Source: an uncultured Faecalibacterium sp. (GTDB taxonomy: Bacteria > Bacillota > Clostridia > Oscillospirales > Ruminococcaceae). From it: 63,089 bases of DNA. The notes beneath the pieces were generated by a model, which was not told where the DNA came from, searched no databases, and was given only the letters and a program-made list of their open reading frames with translations. The stretch lies in contig CAKSWU010000012.1 of assembly GCA_934513205.1 (NCBI GenBank), positions 1 to 63,089 on the forward strand. Reading direction: 5' to 3'. Shown in pieces: positions 15,258 through 24,380 of the stretch (positions within the stretch are counted from its first letter, which is position 1; each line of letters begins with the position of its first letter). The position numbers and the translations under genes are program-made.

Positions 15258-15287
15258 GGAAAAAAGGGATCAGGGACGGAGGAAAAC

Positions 15288-16754
15288 ATGAGTGAAAACC
15301 GTACACGGTTCCATCTGAATCAGAACCGTGCACCCATTTACGAGGCACTGGAGCAGTTCCGCCAGATGCGCGTGGTGCCCTTTGATGTGCCCGGCCACAA
15401 GCGGGGCCGCGGCAACCCGGAGCTGACGGCCTTTTTGGGCCAGCAGTGCGTGGGCGTGGATGTGAACAGCATGAAGCCGCTGGATAACCTTTGCCACCCG
15501 GTGTCGGTCATCCGGGAAGCCGAGGAACTTGCCGCCGATGCCTTTGGCGCAGCCCATGCCTTTTTGATGGTGGGCGGCACCACCAGCAGCGTGCAGAGCA
15601 TGGTGCTGACCGTCTGCAAGCGGGGCGACGAGATCATTCTGCCCCGCAACGTGCACCGCAGCGTGCTGAACGCGCTGGTGCTGTGCGGCGCGGTGCCGGT
15701 GTATGTGAACCCGGAGGTGGACAAGCGTCTGGGCATCTCGCTGGGCATGAAGCGGGAGCAGGTGGCCAAGGCCATCAAGGAGCACCCCAACGCTGTGGCT
15801 GTGCTGGTGAATAACCCCACCTACTATGGCATCTGCTCGGACCTCCGGGCCATCGTCAAGATGGCCCATGACGCCGGCATGCTCTGCCTTGCCGACGAGG
15901 CTCACGGCACCCACTTCTACTTTGGCGGCGGCCTGCCGGTTTCTGCCATGGCGGCAGGCGCGGATATGGCCTCGGTGTCCATGCACAAGAGCGGCGGCAG
16001 CCTGACCCAGTCCAGCCTGCTGCTCATCGGCCCCAACGTGCACCCGGGCTATGTGCGGCAGATCATCAACCTGACCCAGACCACTTCCGGCAGCTATCTG
16101 CTGATGTCCAGTCTGGATATCTCCCGCCGCAATCTGGCGCTGCGGGGACGGCAGGTGTTCCATCAGGTGGCAGATATGGCCGAGTACGCCCGCGAGGAGA
16201 TCAACGCCGTGGGCGGCTACTACGCCTTTGGCAAGGAGCTGTGCAACGGCGATTCCGTCTTTGACTTCGATACCACCAAGCTCAGCGTCCATACGCTGGA
16301 TATCGGTCTGGCGGGCATCGAGGTCTACGACATCCTGCGCGACGAGTACGATATTCAGATCGAGTTCGGCGATATCGGCAACATCCTTGCCTACCTGTCC
16401 ATCGGCGACCGCCCGCAGGAGGTGGAGCGTCTGGTCAGTGCACTGGCCGAGATCAAGCGCCGCTACCGCACCGACGGCTCGGGTCTGCTGAGCCAGGAAT
16501 ACATCGACCCTGTGGTGGCTGCCAGCCCGCAGGAGGCCTTCTACGCCCCCAAAAAGAGCCTGCCCCTGCGGGAGACCGAGGGCATGGTGTGCAGCGAGTT
16601 CGTGATGTGCTATCCCCCGGGCATCCCCATCCTTGCACCCGGCGAGCGCATCACCAAGGAGATCCTGAACTACATCGAGTACGCCAAGGCCAAGGGCTGC
16701 AGCATGACCGGCCCGGAGGACCCCGAAATTTTGCACCTGAATGTTCTGGCATAA
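15288..16754 (+). CDS. speA: PLP-dependent Orn/Lys/Arg decarboxylase (SpeA-like)
   Basis: 488 residues, the length of the short Firmicute fold-type-I basic amino acid decarboxylases. PLP-site elements are LADEAHGTH with D203 and SVSMHKSGGSLTQ with the likely Schiff-base K234. The C-terminal domain (FVMCYPPGIPILAPGE) is typical. An ATG with GGAGG 5 bases before it is chosen over an upstream in-frame ATG inside the terminator. It is the first gene of the polyamine operon. The agmatinase-type gene two positions on suggests arginine as substrate and agmatine as product (inferred); lysine or ornithine cannot be excluded. Confidence 0.9.
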   Translation: MSENRTRFHLNQNRAPIYEALEQFRQMRVVPFDVPGHKRGRGNPELTAFLGQQCVGVDVNSMKPLDNLCHPVSVIREAEELAADAFGAAHAFLMVGGTTSSVQSMVLTVCKRGDEIILPRNVHRSVLNALVLCGAVPVYVNPEVDKRLGISLGMKREQVAKAIKEHPNAVAVLVNNPTYYGICSDLRAIVKMAHDAGMLCLADEAHGTHFYFGGGLPVSAMAAGADMASVSMHKSGGSLTQSSLLLIGPNVHPGYVRQIINLTQTTSGSYLLMSSLDISRRNLALRGRQVFHQVADMAEYAREEINAVGGYYAFGKELCNGDSVFDFDTTKLSVHTLDIGLAGIEVYDILRDEYDIQIEFGDIGNILAYLSIGDRPQEVERLVSALAEIKRRYRTDGSGLLSQEYIDPVVAASPQEAFYAPKKSLPLRETEGMVCSEFVMCYPPGIPILAPGERITKEILNYIEYAKAKGCSMTGPEDPEILHLNVLA

Positions 16755-16766
16755 GGAGGGAAAGAG

Positions 16767-17624
16767 ATGGAATTTTGGTTTTCAGAGTTTCACACCCCGG
16801 ATGTGAAGCACAGCATTCGTGTGAACAAGCAGCTCTACTCCAAGCAGAGCGATTATCAGCGCATTGATATCTTTGAGACCCCAGAGTTTGGCCGGGTGCT
16901 CACGCTGGACGGCAACGTGATGCTGACCGAGCGCGACGAGTTCATCTACGACGAAATGATCGTCCATGTGCCCATGGCAGTGCATAAGGAAGCCAAGGAT
17001 ATCCTTGTCATCGGTGCCGGTGACGGCGGCGTGGTGCGGGAGCTGACCCGCTACGACCGGGTGGAGCGCATCGACCTGGTGGAGATGGACCCGCAGGTGG
17101 TAGAAGCCTGCCGCGCCTATCTGCCCGGCAACGCCTGCCGTATGGATGACCGCCGGGTGCATATCTACTTTGAAAATGCACTGAAGTATATCCGCCGCTG
17201 CGAGGAGGAATACGACCTGATCATCGTGGACTCCTCCGACCCCTTCGGCCCCTCTGAGGGTCTGTTCACCCGCGAGTTCTACGGCAGCTGCTTCAACGCC
17301 CTGAAAGAGGACGGCATCATGGTCAACCAACAGGGCAGCCCCTTCTATGCCGAGGACGCCAGCGCCATGCAGCGCAGCCATAAGCGCATCGCATCCACCT
17401 TCCCCATCAGCCGTGTGTATCAGGCACATATCCCTACCTTTGCGGCGGGCTACTGGCTGTTCGGCTTTGCAAGCAAAAAATATCATCCCATTGATGATCT
17501 GGACGCAGAAGCGTGGAAGGCGCTGAATATGCGCACCCGCTACTATACCACCAAACTGCATATCGGAGCATTCTACCTGCCGGCTTTTCTGGAGGAGATG
17601 CTGCGGGAAGTGGAGGAACACTGA
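16767..17624 (+). CDS. speE: Spermidine synthase family aminopropyltransferase
   Basis: 285 residues, normal for SpeE. Family marks: MEFWFSE start, RDEFIYDEMIVHVP, the nucleotide-binding GAGDGG at 83-88 and VDSSDPFGPSEGLF with D155/D158. SpeE transfers an aminopropyl group from decarboxylated S-adenosylmethionine to putrescine. No S-adenosylmethionine decarboxylase gene lies in this operon, so the donor must come from elsewhere or the enzyme has a different role. AAGGAGG precedes the ATG; the stop overlaps the next start by one base (TGATG), a sign of translational coupling. Confidence 0.93.
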   Translation: MEFWFSEFHTPDVKHSIRVNKQLYSKQSDYQRIDIFETPEFGRVLTLDGNVMLTERDEFIYDEMIVHVPMAVHKEAKDILVIGAGDGGVVRELTRYDRVERIDLVEMDPQVVEACRAYLPGNACRMDDRRVHIYFENALKYIRRCEEEYDLIIVDSSDPFGPSEGLFTREFYGSCFNALKEDGIMVNQQGSPFYAEDASAMQRSHKRIASTFPISRVYQAHIPTFAAGYWLFGFASKKYHPIDDLDAEAWKALNMRTRYYTTKLHIGAFYLPAFLEEMLREVEEH

Positions 17625-18499
17625 TGCACCCCAACGTTGAGACCTTTATCGGCTGCGACAGCAGCTACCGCGCCGCCAGCATCGTGCTGTACGGTGCACC
17701 TTACGATTCCACCACCAGCTACCGCCCCGGTGCACGGTTCGGCCCGGCGGCCATCCGGCACGAGAGCTACGGTCTGGAGACTTACAGCCCCTACCAGAAC
17801 GCCGACCTGACCGATTTTGATGTGTTCGACAGCGGCGATCTGGAGCTGTGCTTTGGCTCCAGCGAGCTGGCACTGGCCGATATCGAGGCCCGGGCAGAGG
17901 AGATCCTGAAGGACGGCAAGTTCCCACTACTGCTGGGCGGCGAGCATCTGGTCACGCTGGGTGCGGTGCGTGCTGCGGTGAAGAAATACCCCGACCTGCA
18001 CATCGTCCACTTCGACGCCCACGCCGACCTGCGGGACGACTATTTGGGCGCAAAGCTCAGCCACGCCTGTGTGCTGCGCCGCTGCCACGAGCTGGTAGGG
18101 GACGGCCGCATCCATCAGTTCTGCATCCGCAGCGGCGACCGGGCAGAGTTCGAGTTTGCTGCCCAGCACACCGAGATGCATAAGTTCGATTTTACCGGCC
18201 TTGCCGAGCTGACCGCACAGCTGTGCGAGAGCAAAGTGCCGGTGTACCTGACCATTGATCTGGATTGCCTTGACCCCTCCTGCTTCCCGGGCACCGGTAC
18301 CCCGGAGGCTGGCGGCGTAAGCTTTTTACAGCTGCTGGAGGCTATCCGCACCGTGACCAAGGCCAACATCATCGGCGCAGATCTGAATGAACTTGCCCCC
18401 ACGCTGGACACCACCGGCGTTTCCACCGCCACCGCCTGCAAGGTGCTGCGCGAGACCCTCATCGCGCTGGACAAGGGCTGGCCGGGTTTTCAGGTATAA
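17624..18499 (+). CDS. speB: Agmatinase / ureohydrolase family enzyme
   Basis: 291 residues, normal for the arginase-agmatinase fold. Binuclear manganese ligands are visible: GGEH with H108, DAHAD at 131-135, and the later IDLDCLDPS pair of aspartates. By context it hydrolyses agmatine to putrescine and urea after the upstream decarboxylase (inferred); the family also includes arginases and formimidoylglutamases. The start overlaps the speE stop by one base. Confidence 0.92.
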   Translation: MHPNVETFIGCDSSYRAASIVLYGAPYDSTTSYRPGARFGPAAIRHESYGLETYSPYQNADLTDFDVFDSGDLELCFGSSELALADIEARAEEILKDGKFPLLLGGEHLVTLGAVRAAVKKYPDLHIVHFDAHADLRDDYLGAKLSHACVLRRCHELVGDGRIHQFCIRSGDRAEFEFAAQHTEMHKFDFTGLAELTAQLCESKVPVYLTIDLDCLDPSCFPGTGTPEAGGVSFLQLLEAIRTVTKANIIGADLNELAPTLDTTGVSTATACKVLRETLIALDKGWPGFQV

Positions 18500-18538
18500 A
18501 TACGAACCCACCGTTTTACAGATAAAGGAGTAACTGAC

Positions 18539-19798
18539 ATGAGCAAAGTTCTGATCATCGGCTGCGGCGGCGTGGCCTCCGTTGCCATCCATAAGTGCTG
18601 CCAGGTGCCCGAGGTGTTCACCGAGATCTGCATCGCCAGCCGTACCAAGGCAAAGTGCGATAAGCTGGCTGCCGAGCTGGCTCCCACCACCGTCACCAAG
18701 ATCACCACCGCACAGGTGGATGCAGACAAGGTGGAAGAGGTCATCGCCCTGATCAAGGCTTACCAGCCCGACCTCGTGATGAACATCGCCCTGCCTTATC
18801 AGGATCTGACCATCATGGACGCCTGCCTTGCCTGCGGCGTCAACTACATGGACACCGCCAACTATGAGCCCGAGAACACCGACGACCCGGAGTGGCGCGC
18901 CATCTACGAAAAGCGCTGCAAGGAGGCTGGTTTCTCTGCCTACTTTGATTACAGCTGGCAGTGGGCTTACGCCAAAAAGTTCGAGGAAGCCGGTCTGACC
19001 GCCCTGCTGGGCAGCGGCTTCGACCCGGGTGTGACCCAGGCTTACTGCGCCTACGCCAAAAAGCATGAGTTCGATACCATTGACACCATCGACATTCTGG
19101 ACTGCAACGGCGGCGACCACGGCTACGCCTTTGCCACCAACTTCAACCCGGAGATCAACCTGCGCGAGGTGTCCGCTCCCGGCAGCTACTGGGAGAACGG
19201 TCACTGGGTAGAGATCCCGGCTATGAGCATCAAGCGGGAGTACAACTTCGATCAGGTGGGTGACAAGGATATGTACCTGCTGCACCATGAGGAGATCGAG
19301 TCTCTGGCAAAGAACATCCCGGAGGCAAAGCGCATCCGCTTCTTTATGACCTTTGGCCAGAGCTATCTGGACCACATGCGCTGTCTGGAGGACGTGGGCA
19401 TGCTGTCCACCACCCCCGTCAACTTCAACGGACAGGAGATCGTACCCATCCAGTTCCTCAAGGCACTGCTGCCGGACCCTGCCAGCCTTGGCCCCCGCAC
19501 CAAGGGCAAGACCAACATCGGCTGCATCTTTACCGGCAAAAAGGATGGCAAGGAAAAGACCTACTACATCTACAACGTCTGCGACCATCAGGAGTGCTAC
19601 AAGGAAGTGGGCTCTCAGGCCATCAGCTACACCACCGGCGTGCCCGCCATGTGCGGCGCCCTGATGCTGCTCACCGGCAAGTGGACCACCAAGGGCGTGC
19701 ACACTGTCGAGGAGTTTGATCCCGATCCGTATCTGGATGCACTGGATAAGTACGGCCTGCCCCGCTCCGAGAGCCATAACCCGGCTCTGGTGGACTGA
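18539..19798 (+). CDS. Carboxynorspermidine/carboxyspermidine dehydrogenase (saccharopine dehydrogenase family)
   Basis: 419 residues starting MSKVLIIGCGGVASVAIHKC, a Rossmann NAD(P) site of the saccharopine-dehydrogenase family. The conserved IASRT, MNIALPYQDLTIMDACL and LGSGFDPGVTQ blocks are those of the CASDH enzymes, which condense aspartate semialdehyde with putrescine or diaminopropane to give carboxy(nor)spermidine. The adjacent decarboxylase strongly supports this over lysine metabolism. A good AAAGGAG site precedes the ATG. Its stop overlaps the next start (TGATG). Confidence 0.92.
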   Translation: MSKVLIIGCGGVASVAIHKCCQVPEVFTEICIASRTKAKCDKLAAELAPTTVTKITTAQVDADKVEEVIALIKAYQPDLVMNIALPYQDLTIMDACLACGVNYMDTANYEPENTDDPEWRAIYEKRCKEAGFSAYFDYSWQWAYAKKFEEAGLTALLGSGFDPGVTQAYCAYAKKHEFDTIDTIDILDCNGGDHGYAFATNFNPEINLREVSAPGSYWENGHWVEIPAMSIKREYNFDQVGDKDMYLLHHEEIESLAKNIPEAKRIRFFMTFGQSYLDHMRCLEDVGMLSTTPVNFNGQEIVPIQFLKALLPDPASLGPRTKGKTNIGCIFTGKKDGKEKTYYIYNVCDHQECYKEVGSQAISYTTGVPAMCGALMLLTGKWTTKGVHTVEEFDPDPYLDALDKYGLPRSESHNPALVD

Positions 19799-21015
19799 TG
19801 CGGGTGCGCGACAGCCGCCCGCCCTTTGCGGGGCTGGCAAACCTGTCCGAGGAGCAGCTGCACCGCCTGCCCACCCCCTGCTATCTGCTGGACGAAGCCC
19901 AGCTGCGCCGCAACGGCGAGATTTTGCTGGGCGTGCAGCAGCGCACCGGCTGCCGCATTCTGTTGGCGCAGAAGGCTTTTTCTAACTTTAACGTCTACCC
20001 GGTGCTGGCACCCTATCTGGCTGGTACCGAGGCCAGCGGTCTGTATGAGAGCCGTCTTGGCCGGGAGGAGCTGCCGGAGAAGGAGAACCATGTGTTCTGC
20101 GCTGCCTACCGGGCAGACGAGCTTGCGGAGTTGCTGCAATATGCGGACCACATTGTGTTCAACTCGCCCAGCCAGCTGGCAAAGTACGGTCCGGCGGCAA
20201 AGGCGGCAGGCAAAAGCATCGGTCTGCGCATCAACCCGGAGTGCTCCACGCAGGAGGGACACGAAATTTATGACCCCTGCGCCCCCGGCAGCCGTCTGGG
20301 CACTACCCGCGCCCAGTGGGATGCCGCAGTAGCCGCGCACCCGGAGTTGCCCGCCCTGCTGGACGGTCTGCACTTCCACACCCTGTGCGAGCAGGATGCA
20401 GACGCACTGGCAGTAACGCTGGCAGCAGTGGAGGAAAGGTTTGCAGATCTGCTGCCTGAGATGAAGTGGCTCAACTTCGGTGGCGGGCATCACATCACCC
20501 GCCCGGGCTACGACCTTGCCACGCTGGAACACTGCATCCTGTCGGTGCGGCAGAAGTACGGCGTACAGGTGTATCTGGAGCCCGGCGAGGCTTGGGCGCT
20601 GAACGCGGGATATCTCGTCACCACTGTGCTGGACACCCTGCACAACGGGGATACCAGCCTTGCTATTCTGGATATGTCCGCAGCCTGCCACACCCCGGAC
20701 GTCATCGAAATGCCCTATCGCCCGCCGCTGCTGGACGCAGACGAACCCGGTAAAAAGCCCTGTACGGTGCGTCTGGGAGGCCCCACCTGCCTTGCGGGAG
20801 ACATCATCGGAGATTACAGCTTTGACGCCCCCCTTGCCGAGGGTGATAAGCTCATTTTCGGCGATATGGCCATCTACACCACCTGCAAGAACAACACCTT
20901 CAATGGGATGCCCCTGCCGCCCATCTGGCTGCTGAGCACAGACGGCAGCTGCCGAGAGCTGGTGCGATTCGGCTACAAGGATTTCAAAATGCGTTTGGGA
21001 CGCGCCGTCCGCTGA
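19798..21015 (+). CDS. nspC: Carboxynorspermidine decarboxylase
   Basis: 405 residues, an alanine-racemase-fold PLP decarboxylase. LPTPCYLLDEAQL starts the barrel, the PLP lysine is K59 in ILLAQKAFSNF, and the partner cysteine lies in GGPTCLAGD. It removes the carboxyl group from carboxy(nor)spermidine to give (nor)spermidine, completing the alternative spermidine route of the upstream dehydrogenase. The start is translationally coupled to the upstream stop. A GC-rich terminator hairpin follows 16 bases after the stop. Confidence 0.93.
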   Translation: MRVRDSRPPFAGLANLSEEQLHRLPTPCYLLDEAQLRRNGEILLGVQQRTGCRILLAQKAFSNFNVYPVLAPYLAGTEASGLYESRLGREELPEKENHVFCAAYRADELAELLQYADHIVFNSPSQLAKYGPAAKAAGKSIGLRINPECSTQEGHEIYDPCAPGSRLGTTRAQWDAAVAAHPELPALLDGLHFHTLCEQDADALAVTLAAVEERFADLLPEMKWLNFGGGHHITRPGYDLATLEHCILSVRQKYGVQVYLEPGEAWALNAGYLVTTVLDTLHNGDTSLAILDMSAACHTPDVIEMPYRPPLLDADEPGKKPCTVRLGGPTCLAGDIIGDYSFDAPLAEGDKLIFGDMAIYTTCKNNTFNGMPLPPIWLLSTDGSCRELVRFGYKDFKMRLGRAVR

Positions 21016-21031
21016 CCCTGTAACACAAAAC

Positions 21032-21080
21032 GACCCCGCCCTCTGCGGTCCTGTCAAGGGACCTGCCGGAGGGCGGGGTC
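21032..21080. terminator. Terminator between nspC and etfA
   Basis: GACCCCGCCCTC pairs with GAGGGCGGGGTC, with a further GGTCC/GGACC inside. Short T-rich tails occur on both sides (TTGTGC on plus, GTTTTG on minus). It lies between convergent genes and probably serves both. Confidence 0.65.
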
Positions 21081-21176
21081 TTGTGCTGTCCGGGCACAAA
21101 AAGAGGAGAGCGGCTCCGAAGAACCGCCCTCCACACAATTCAGGCTATGGGATTGAAACAGGCTCAAGACAAGCGA

Positions 21177-22271
21177 TCACAGAGCAGCCTTTGCTGCCTC
21201 GATCTGCTTGATGAGCTCGGGTACGACCTTGAACAGGTCGCCCACGATGCCGTAGTCAGCAACACCGAAGATGGGAGCACCCTCGTTCTTGTTGACGGCG
21301 ATGATGCACTCGGAGTCCTGCATGCCAGCGGTGTGCTGGATGGCGCCGGAGATACCCAGAGCCACATAGATCTTGGGGTGCACGGTCTTGCCGGTCTGAC
21401 CGACCTGATGGTCAGCGGTCATCCAGCCTGCATCGGTAACGGCACGGGAAGCGCCCACAACACCGCCGCCCAGAGCGGCTGCCAGCTGCTCGGCCAGCTC
21501 GATGCCCTTGTTGACATCCTTGCTGATGCCGCGGCCCACGGAGACGATGACGTCTGCACCGATCAGGTCGACCAGCTTCTCAGCGGCCTTCTCCACGCTC
21601 AGCACTTCGGTCTTGATGTCCTCAGCAGCCAGAGCGAATGCGGGCTTCACGATCTGGCAGGCATCGGCCTTAGCCTGATCGAAGGGAGCCTTCTTCATAA
21701 CGCCGGGGCGCACGGTAGACATCTGGGGACGGAAGCGGGGGCAGATGATGGTAGCCATCAGGTGACCGCCAAATGCAGGACGGGTCATCTTCAGGTTGCG
21801 GTCTTCCATATCGAACTTCTGCTTGGACAGGTCGATGGTGGAGCTCTCCTTCAGGAAGTCGATGTACTTTGCAGTGTCGATATCCAGATGGGTAGCATCA
21901 GCAGTCAGGCCGGTGTGCAGACGGGCTGCGCAGCGGGGGCCCAGATCGCGGCCGATGTTGGTTGCACCGATCAGCAGCACCTCAGGCTTGTACTCGTTGA
22001 CCATGTCGCACACGACCTTAGCGTATGCATCGGTGGTGTAATCCTTCAGCAGGGGGCTGTCGCAGACCATGACCTTATCGGCACCATAGCCGCCCAGCTC
22101 CTTGGCAATGCCTTCCACGTTGTCGCCCAGCAGCAGGCCGGTGACCTCGCAGCCCAGCTCGTCGGCCAGCTTGCGGGCCTCGCTCACCAGCTCGAAATCA
22201 GTGGACATCAGTTTGCCCTGGCGCTGCTCGCAAAAGACCCAGACGCCCTTGTATTCGTTAAAATCAGCCAT
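21177..22271 (-). CDS. etfA: Electron transfer flavoprotein subunit alpha
   Basis: 364 residues. The C-terminal FAD-binding domain is clear: SVGRGISK, GGGVVGASRAVTDAGW, HQVGQTGKTVHPKIYVALGISGA and the late VADYGIVGDLFKVVPEL. With EtfB it passes electrons to or from butyryl-CoA dehydrogenase; in butyrate-forming Clostridia this complex bifurcates electrons from NADH to crotonyl-CoA and ferredoxin. Last gene of the butyrate operon, 21 bases after etfB. Confidence 0.96.
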   Translation of the reverse strand: MADFNEYKGVWVFCEQRQGKLMSTDFELVSEARKLADELGCEVTGLLLGDNVEGIAKELGGYGADKVMVCDSPLLKDYTTDAYAKVVCDMVNEYKPEVLLIGATNIGRDLGPRCAARLHTGLTADATHLDIDTAKYIDFLKESSTIDLSKQKFDMEDRNLKMTRPAFGGHLMATIICPRFRPQMSTVRPGVMKKAPFDQAKADACQIVKPAFALAAEDIKTEVLSVEKAAEKLVDLIGADVIVSVGRGISKDVNKGIELAEQLAAALGGGVVGASRAVTDAGWMTADHQVGQTGKTVHPKIYVALGISGAIQHTAGMQDSECIIAVNKNEGAPIFGVADYGIVGDLFKVVPELIKQIEAAKAAL

Positions 22272-22292
22272 TGTAATCCTATGCTCCTTTCA

Positions 22293-23087
22293 TCAGATCA
22301 GGTGCTTCTTGGCCAGGATACCAGCCAGCTGTGCGGCAGTATCGTCGCCCTTGAGCATGGTGCCTGCGCCCTTCTGCGGAGGAGTGAAGGACTTAAAGAC
22401 GTTCGTCGGAGAACCCTTCAGGCCAATGGTATCGACCTCGATCAGCGGATCGTCCTTCAGTGCGTTATAATCAAACACTTCCATGGGCTTGTCGTAGCAG
22501 GTAAAGATGCCGTTCACGCTCATGTAACGGGGCTGGTTCAGCTCCTTGATGCAGGTCAGCAGGCAGGGAGTCTGCACCTTGACCATCATGTAGCCGTCCT
22601 CCAGCATACGCTTCACGGTCAGGGTGTTGCCGTCCTTCTGGATGTCGGCAACGTAGGTGACCTGCGGCAGATGCAGCTTTTCAGCGATCTGAGGGCCGAC
22701 CTGTGCGGTATCGCCATCGATTGCCTGACGGCCGCAGAACACAACGTCCTCGGGGCCAACGCCGATCTTGTTGACAGCAGCAGCCAGGATCTGGCTGGTT
22801 GCAAAGGTATCGGAACCGCCGAACTCACGGCCGGAGACCAGAACCGCCTTATCAGCACCGCGAGCCAGCAGCTCACGCAGCATGCCTTCTGCCGGCGGGG
22901 GACCCATGGTGACAACAACGACTTCGCAGCCGGTAGCGTCCTTGAGCTTCAGAGCAGCCTCCAGAGCGTTCAGGTCATCCGGGTTGGTGATGGTGGCCAT
23001 AGATGCACGGTCCAGAGTGCCATCGGGCTTGACGGACACCTTGCCGGAGGTATCAGGAACCTGCTTTACACAAACAATTGCTTTCAT
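22293..23087 (-). CDS. etfB: Electron transfer flavoprotein subunit beta
   Basis: 264 residues starting MKAIVCVKQVPDTSGKV, the classic EtfB start. VVTMGPPPAEGMLRELLARG and FCGRQAIDGDTAQVGPQ are signature blocks of the nucleotide-binding beta subunit; NADH-binding by this subunit is what allows bifurcation in the clostridial complexes. It lies 17 bases after bcd and 21 bases before etfA. Confidence 0.96.
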   Translation of the reverse strand: MKAIVCVKQVPDTSGKVSVKPDGTLDRASMATITNPDDLNALEAALKLKDATGCEVVVVTMGPPPAEGMLRELLARGADKAVLVSGREFGGSDTFATSQILAAAVNKIGVGPEDVVFCGRQAIDGDTAQVGPQIAEKLHLPQVTYVADIQKDGNTLTVKRMLEDGYMMVKVQTPCLLTCIKELNQPRYMSVNGIFTCYDKPMEVFDYNALKDDPLIEVDTIGLKGSPTNVFKSFTPPQKGAGTMLKGDDTAAQLAGILAKKHLI

Positions 23088-23104
23088 TGTAACTCTTGCC
23101 TCCC

Positions 23105-24274
23105 TTACTTCAGCAGCGCGCCGGAAATGACCATCATCTGCACTTCGCTGGTGCCCTCGTAGATCTCAGTGATCTTGGCATCACGCATCATGCGCTCGAT
23201 GGGGTAGTCACGGGTGTAGCCGTAACCGCCGAACAGCTGCAGGCAGCGGCGGGTCACATCGCTTGCGGTGCGGGCTGCGATCAGCTTAGCCTGTGCAGCC
23301 TCGACGCTGTAACGGACCTTTGCGCCATCCATGGCCTGCTGCTTCTTCAGAGCGGCAGCATAGACCAGATACTTGGCAGCCTCAACGCGGGCCTTCATCT
23401 CAGCCAACTCGAACTGGGTGTTCTGGAAAGCAGCAATAGCACGACCGAACTGCTTGCGCTCCTTGACGTAAGCAATGGTCTCGTCCAGAGCGCCCTCGGC
23501 GATGCCCAGTGCCTGAGAAGCGATGCCGATACGGCCGCCGTCCAGCGTAGCCATAGCCAGCTGGAAGCCCTTGCCGCGCACGCCCAGCATACGGTCCTTC
23601 GGGATGCGGCAGTCCTCAAAGATCAGCTCGCAGGTAGAAGAACCGCGAATGCCCATCTTATCCTCGGCCTTACCAACAGAGAAGCCCGGGTCGGTACGCT
23701 CCACGATAAAGGCGGAGCAGAGCTTGGTGGGACGACCCTTCTTGTCCAGCACATGGTCGGTAACGGCAATGACGATGAACACATCGGCAAAGCCTGCGTT
23801 GGTGATGAAGATCTTGGAACCGTTCAGCACCCAGCAGTCATCCTCTTCCTTGGCAATGGTCTGCTGACCCTGCGCATCGGTACCTGCGCCCGGCTCGGTC
23901 AGGCCGAAAGCACCCAGCCACTCGCCGCTGCACAGCTTCGGCAGGTACTTAGCCTTCTGCTCGGGGGTGCCGTTCTCGTAAATGGGAGCAGCGCACAGGC
24001 TGGTGTGGGCAGAGACGATGACACCGGTGGTGCCGCAGACCTTGCTCAGCTCCTCCACGGCCATGACGTAGGACAGCACATCGCCGCCTGCACCGCCGAC
24101 CTCAGTCGGGAAATAGATGCCCATCATGCCCAGCTTGCCCATCTTTTCGACGGTCTCCTTGGGGAAGTATTCCTCTGCGTCAACCTTCTTAGCCAGAGGC
24201 TTGACTTCGTTCTCAGCAAACTCGCGGTACATTTTCTGCACCATCTGCTGCTGCTTGGACAGAGTAAAATCCAT
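23105..24274 (-). CDS. bcd: Butyryl-CoA dehydrogenase (acyl-CoA dehydrogenase)
   Basis: 389 residues, normal for a short-chain acyl-CoA dehydrogenase. FAD and substrate marks: FGLTEPGAGTDAQGQQT, WVLNGSKIFITNAG, LQLFGGYGYTRDYPIERMMRDAK and the catalytic glutamate in IYEGTSEVQ. It reduces crotonyl-CoA to butyryl-CoA with EtfAB encoded directly downstream. It follows hbd by 106 bases containing a stable hairpin. Confidence 0.96.
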   Translation of the reverse strand: MDFTLSKQQQMVQKMYREFAENEVKPLAKKVDAEEYFPKETVEKMGKLGMMGIYFPTEVGGAGGDVLSYVMAVEELSKVCGTTGVIVSAHTSLCAAPIYENGTPEQKAKYLPKLCSGEWLGAFGLTEPGAGTDAQGQQTIAKEEDDCWVLNGSKIFITNAGFADVFIVIAVTDHVLDKKGRPTKLCSAFIVERTDPGFSVGKAEDKMGIRGSSTCELIFEDCRIPKDRMLGVRGKGFQLAMATLDGGRIGIASQALGIAEGALDETIAYVKERKQFGRAIAAFQNTQFELAEMKARVEAAKYLVYAAALKKQQAMDGAKVRYSVEAAQAKLIAARTASDVTRRCLQLFGGYGYTRDYPIERMMRDAKITEIYEGTSEVQMMVISGALLK

Positions 24275-24335
24275 CGCTATATCCTCCTAACAGGTCTTTT
24301 TTCATTTACCGGAATAGCCCGGTGCAAACAAATTC

Positions 24336-24364
24336 CTCCCGGCTGCTTTCCCCGCAGCCGGGAG
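24336..24364 (-). other. Intercistronic hairpin between hbd and bcd
   Basis: CTCCCGGCTGC (24336-24346) pairs perfectly with GCAGCCGGGAG (24354-24364). On the minus strand only ATTTGTTTG follows, a weak tail, so it is more likely a processing or partial-attenuation point inside the butyrate operon than a full stop. Confidence 0.5.
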
Positions 24365-24380
24365 AAATGTTTATCAGAAC

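Noticed and set aside
15192..15287. Upstream ATG for the decarboxylase gene adding 32 residues
   Set aside because: The extra codons lie inside the Rho-independent terminator and have no ribosome-binding site; the ATG at 15288 has GGAGG in the right place.
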